Assembly: GCA_027489475.1 (NCBI GenBank)
Contig: JAIXZQ010000233.1
Span: forward strand, 1 to 7,360
Length of the DNA: 7,360 bases
Direction: 5' to 3'
DNA from: Methylophilus sp.
GTDB lineage: Bacteria > Pseudomonadota > Gammaproteobacteria > Burkholderiales > Methylophilaceae
The first letter of the stretch is position 1. The number at the start of each line of letters is the position of its first letter. Shown here in pieces: positions 5,699-7,360 of the stretch. The notes under the pieces are model-generated. The model was given only the letters and a program-made list of their open reading frames with translations, was not told the DNA's origin and did no database searches. Both the position numbers and the translations under genes were made by a program.

Positions 5699-6052
5699 AT
5701 GTCTCAATTAGATGAAGTCGCCCTTATTCATATTGCGGCCTATTTTCAAGCCTTGGCTGAGCCCATGCGTTTGAAAATATTAAATGGCTTACGCAGCGGC
5801 GAAAAAAATGTCACCGAACTCGTTGCGCTCTCTGGCGGGAGCCAGGCCAATGTGTCCAAACATCTCGCATTATTAAGAGATGCCAAACTGATTAAACGAA
5901 CCTCACGCGGCACCAAGGCGTATTACAGCATTGCCGACCAACGTACTTTTGAGTTGTGCAATTTAGTGTGTGGACACATTGCAGACACGATGCGCCTTGA
6001 AGCCGCGGCCAATGAGGCGTTTATTGCTTCGTTACAAACGCATCAGCCATAA
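5699..6052 (+). CDS. ArsR/SmtB-family regulator with a C-terminal CxxxC, probable sulfur-operon sensor
   Basis: A 117-residue winged-helix repressor. Its parts are the helix YFQALAEPMRLKILNGL (15-31), the ELVALSGGSQANVSKHLALLRDA recognition region (40-62) and the wing KRTSRGTKAYYSI (66-78). The last helix contains LCNLVCGH (86-93), with Cys87 and Cys91 one helical turn apart and His93 beside them. These are its only cysteines. The SmtB alpha5 zinc pattern (DxH then HxxE) is not present, and neither is the alpha2/alpha5 cysteine pair of BigR/SqrR persulfide sensors. The operon points to reactive sulfur as the signal; metal or oxidant sensing remains possible. An earlier ATG at 5694 is out of frame. 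The ribosome site is poor (AAAG). The dioxygenase start follows 12 bases after the stop, so the two are surely cotranscribed. Confidence 0.9.
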   Translation: MSQLDEVALIHIAAYFQALAEPMRLKILNGLRSGEKNVTELVALSGGSQANVSKHLALLRDAKLIKRTSRGTKAYYSIADQRTFELCNLVCGHIADTMRLEAAANEAFIASLQTHQP

Positions 6053-6053
6053 G

Positions 6054-6058
6054 AGGAG
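6054..6058 (+). promoter_or_regulatory. Ribosome binding site that fixes the dioxygenase start
   Basis: AGGAG lies six bases before ATG 6065-6067. A TTG at 6059 in the same frame abuts this site with no spacing, so it cannot be the start; the ATG is correct. Confidence 0.8.
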
Positions 6059-6064
6059 TTGGGT

Positions 6065-6769
6065 ATGATTTTTAAACAATATTTTGAACCGACGACATCC
6101 ACCTTTACCTACTTGCTGGGCTGTGAACAGACGAAACAAGCCGTATTGATAGATACAGTAGAGTCTGATGTCGCGCATTACATCAACGATCTTGAAGCAC
6201 TTAGCCTCACTTTAATTTATACACTAGAAACGCATGTGCATGCAGACCATGTCACGGGGGCCGATGCGCTCAGACAAAGGCTCGCCAGTCAAAGTGTCGT
6301 CCATCGCGATGCAGGCGCATTGTGTGGTGATGTGCTGGTGACGGATGGCGACCACTTACGCGTTGGCTCGCTGGACATTGAGGTGAGATACACGCCGGGA
6401 CACACCAATGGGTGTATTAGTTACTTGATGGGTGACCGCATCTTTACCGGAGACGCATTATTAATCGGTGGCTGCGGCCGCACGGATTTCCAAGGCGGCA
6501 ATGCAGGCCAGCTCTACGATAGCATTCATCGCAAAATTTTCAGTTTGCCTGATGAGGTAAAGGTGTATCCCGGACATGATTACAACGGAAACACCCAGTC
6601 TACGGTGGGAGAAGAGCGTAAGAACAACCCGCGCTTAGGCAACAATATCAGCCGTGAGGCCTTCATTCAACTTATGAGTCAACTCAAGCTTGCTTATCCC
6701 AAATACATTGATATTGCGTTGCCAGCGAACCAGGCATGCGGAAAAATCATGCCCATTCAGTCTGCGTAA
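6065..6769 (+). CDS. Persulfide dioxygenase (ETHE1/SDO type, metallo-beta-lactamase fold)
   Basis: A complete 234-residue non-haem iron enzyme expected to oxidise glutathione persulfide to sulfite with oxygen, in the cytoplasm. The metallo-beta-lactamase motif THVHADH (56-62) supplies His57, His59, Asp61 and His62. PGHT (111-114) supplies His113, TGDALL (128-133) Asp130 and PGHDY (169-173) His171. By analogy with ETHE1 the iron ligands would be His57, His113 and Asp130. The family marks GCGRTDFQ (136-143), VGEERKNNPRL (181-191) and the ending LPANQACG (219-226) separate this from glyoxalase II. There is no rhodanese domain. One difference from my memory of human ETHE1 is Gly135 in LLIGGCGR, where ETHE1 has Arg; the Arg of GCGR (139) is kept. 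It lies between the ArsR sensor and a TauE-type exporter, a layout that fits sulfite production followed by export. Confidence 0.93.
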   Translation: MIFKQYFEPTTSTFTYLLGCEQTKQAVLIDTVESDVAHYINDLEALSLTLIYTLETHVHADHVTGADALRQRLASQSVVHRDAGALCGDVLVTDGDHLRVGSLDIEVRYTPGHTNGCISYLMGDRIFTGDALLIGGCGRTDFQGGNAGQLYDSIHRKIFSLPDEVKVYPGHDYNGNTQSTVGEERKNNPRLGNNISREAFIQLMSQLKLAYPKYIDIALPANQACGKIMPIQSA

Positions 6770-6788
6770 GTGCGTGTTAACCGGGAGG

Positions 6789-6833
6789 ATGAGATTGCAA
6801 AGTGACTCAACCAATAGAGCGCGTCTTTCATGA
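6789..6833 (+). other. Possible short leader ORF coupled to the tauE start
   Basis: A 14-codon frame (MRLQSDSTNRARLS) begins at ATG 6789 and stops with TGA at 6831-6833, overlapping the tauE ATG as ATGA. A strong ribosome site, GGGAGG (6783-6788), abuts that ATG but is correctly placed for TTG at 6795 in the same frame. Ribosomes could pass from this frame to the weakly served tauE start. It may equally be chance. Confidence 0.25.
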
Positions 6834-7360
6834 CAAGCTTGCAGGTGCTGACCCAGATAGACCCCCCGGCTATCAGTCTTGCCTTGGGTGTCTGCATCGG
6901 ATTCGTCTTGACCTTGACCGGTGCTGGCGGTGCCGTACTCTCGGTGCCACTGTTGGTGTTTTGCTTACAGATTAAAATGACGGATGCAGCCCCCATCGCG
7001 CTGATGGCGATGATGTTGACATCTGGGTTTGCGGCAGCCTTAGGCCTAAAAAATGGCATTGTCAGATATAAAGCCGCAGCTCTGCTGGCTGTATTGGGGA
7101 TGCTGTTTGCGCCCATCGGTGTGTTTATCGCGCATCAATTGCCTGAAAAAATGCTAAAAATAGGCTTTTCTATCACGCTTTTAGTCATTGCATGGCGAGC
7201 CATACAACAAGTCAAAGCGCATGCCTCGCCAAATCCAATCCATCAGACGCAGCCCTTGGCCAAGCGTGAGGTTGACGACCCCGCATGTATGGTGAACCCA
7301 ACCACCGCTAAATTACTTTGGACGAAACCCTGCACCAGACGCTTAATGCTCACCGGCGCA
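6830..7360 (+). CDS. TauE/SafE-family (DUF81) membrane permease, probable sulfite exporter (3' end cut)
   Basis: 177 codons are visible and the frame runs off the right edge. Four membrane helices are seen (about 16-42, 52-72, 81-101 and 108-124). The first holds LTGAGGAVLSVPLL (29-42), the glycine-rich signature of the TauE/SafE family. A polar, presumably cytoplasmic linker (125-165) with Cys153 and Cys168 (PACMVNPTT, TKPCTRR) precedes LTGA, the start of the second repeat half, so about half the protein is present. Such permeases move sulfite, sulfoacetate or related anions out of or into the cell; behind a persulfide dioxygenase, sulfite export is the sensible role. TAG at 6815-6817 is in frame upstream, so ATG 6830 is the first possible ATG. 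Its own ribosome site is weak (AGAG at 6816-6819). The gap from the dioxygenase stop is 60 bases. Confidence 0.88.
   Translation, partial: MTSLQVLTQIDPPAISLALGVCIGFVLTLTGAGGAVLSVPLLVFCLQIKMTDAAPIALMAMMLTSGFAAALGLKNGIVRYKAAALLAVLGMLFAPIGVFIAHQLPEKMLKIGFSITLLVIAWRAIQQVKAHASPNPIHQTQPLAKREVDDPACMVNPTTAKLLWTKPCTRRLMLTGA

Noticed and set aside
6059..6064. TTG as an earlier start of the dioxygenase
   Set aside because: It directly abuts the AGGAG ribosome site, leaving no spacing; ATG 6065 has the correct six-base gap.
6757..7116. 119-codon minus-strand frame opposite tauE
   Set aside because: The plus strand encodes a clear TauE/SafE protein here; the antisense translation has no family likeness.
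1..7360. CRISPR array, integron, prophage or insertion sequence
   Set aside because: No regularly spaced repeats, transposase or integrase genes, terminal inverted repeats or target duplications are visible in the window; the genes are ordinary chromosomal ones in a consistent layout.

Overview
The window reads as chromosomal DNA of a Gram-negative betaproteobacterium, most likely a methylotroph of the Methylophilaceae type. This rests on general resemblance: an ffh gene divergent from a ypjD-type gene, an outer-membrane BBP2-type porin, moderate GC content and a proteobacterial tRNA-Lys. No marker here fixes the genus.

Left part (1-3338): a minus-strand pair, ypjD (an eight-helix CcsA-family membrane protein) followed after 27 nt by a BBP2-type porin whose 3' end runs off the left edge, lies divergent to ffh on the plus strand. 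Ffh is the protein subunit of the signal recognition particle and is complete, with its N, G and M domains.

Middle (3339-3833): a single tRNA-Lys(UUU) gene has its own textbook promoter (A/T-rich upstream element, TTGACC-17-CATAAT, GC-rich discriminator) and a near-perfect terminator that can work in both directions. A second T-tailed hairpin with a bulge, next to a short direct repeat, follows and may be a dispersed repeat.

Right-middle (3834-5501): an alpha/beta hydrolase (minus) and a TetR-family repressor (plus) are divergent. Their shared 171-bp control region holds two near-identical 12-bp palindromes, TACCAATTGGTA and TACCAAGTGGTA. The second overlaps an extended -10 promoter of the repressor gene. 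This is a self-contained, autoregulated detoxification or ester-hydrolysis module of unknown substrate.

Right part (5502-7360): an operon-like run of an ArsR-family regulator, an ETHE1-type persulfide dioxygenase and a TauE/SafE-family exporter (cut by the right edge). The dioxygenase would turn glutathione persulfide into sulfite, the exporter would remove sulfite, and the ArsR protein, with a CxxxC pair in its last helix, is the likely sulfur or metal sensor. A 28-bp dyad with 13 of 14 base pairs matched sits over the predicted start of transcription.

I found no clearly new system. The most useful leads are the CxxxC ArsR sensor with its long dyad operator, the twin TetR operators, and the REP-like hairpin.
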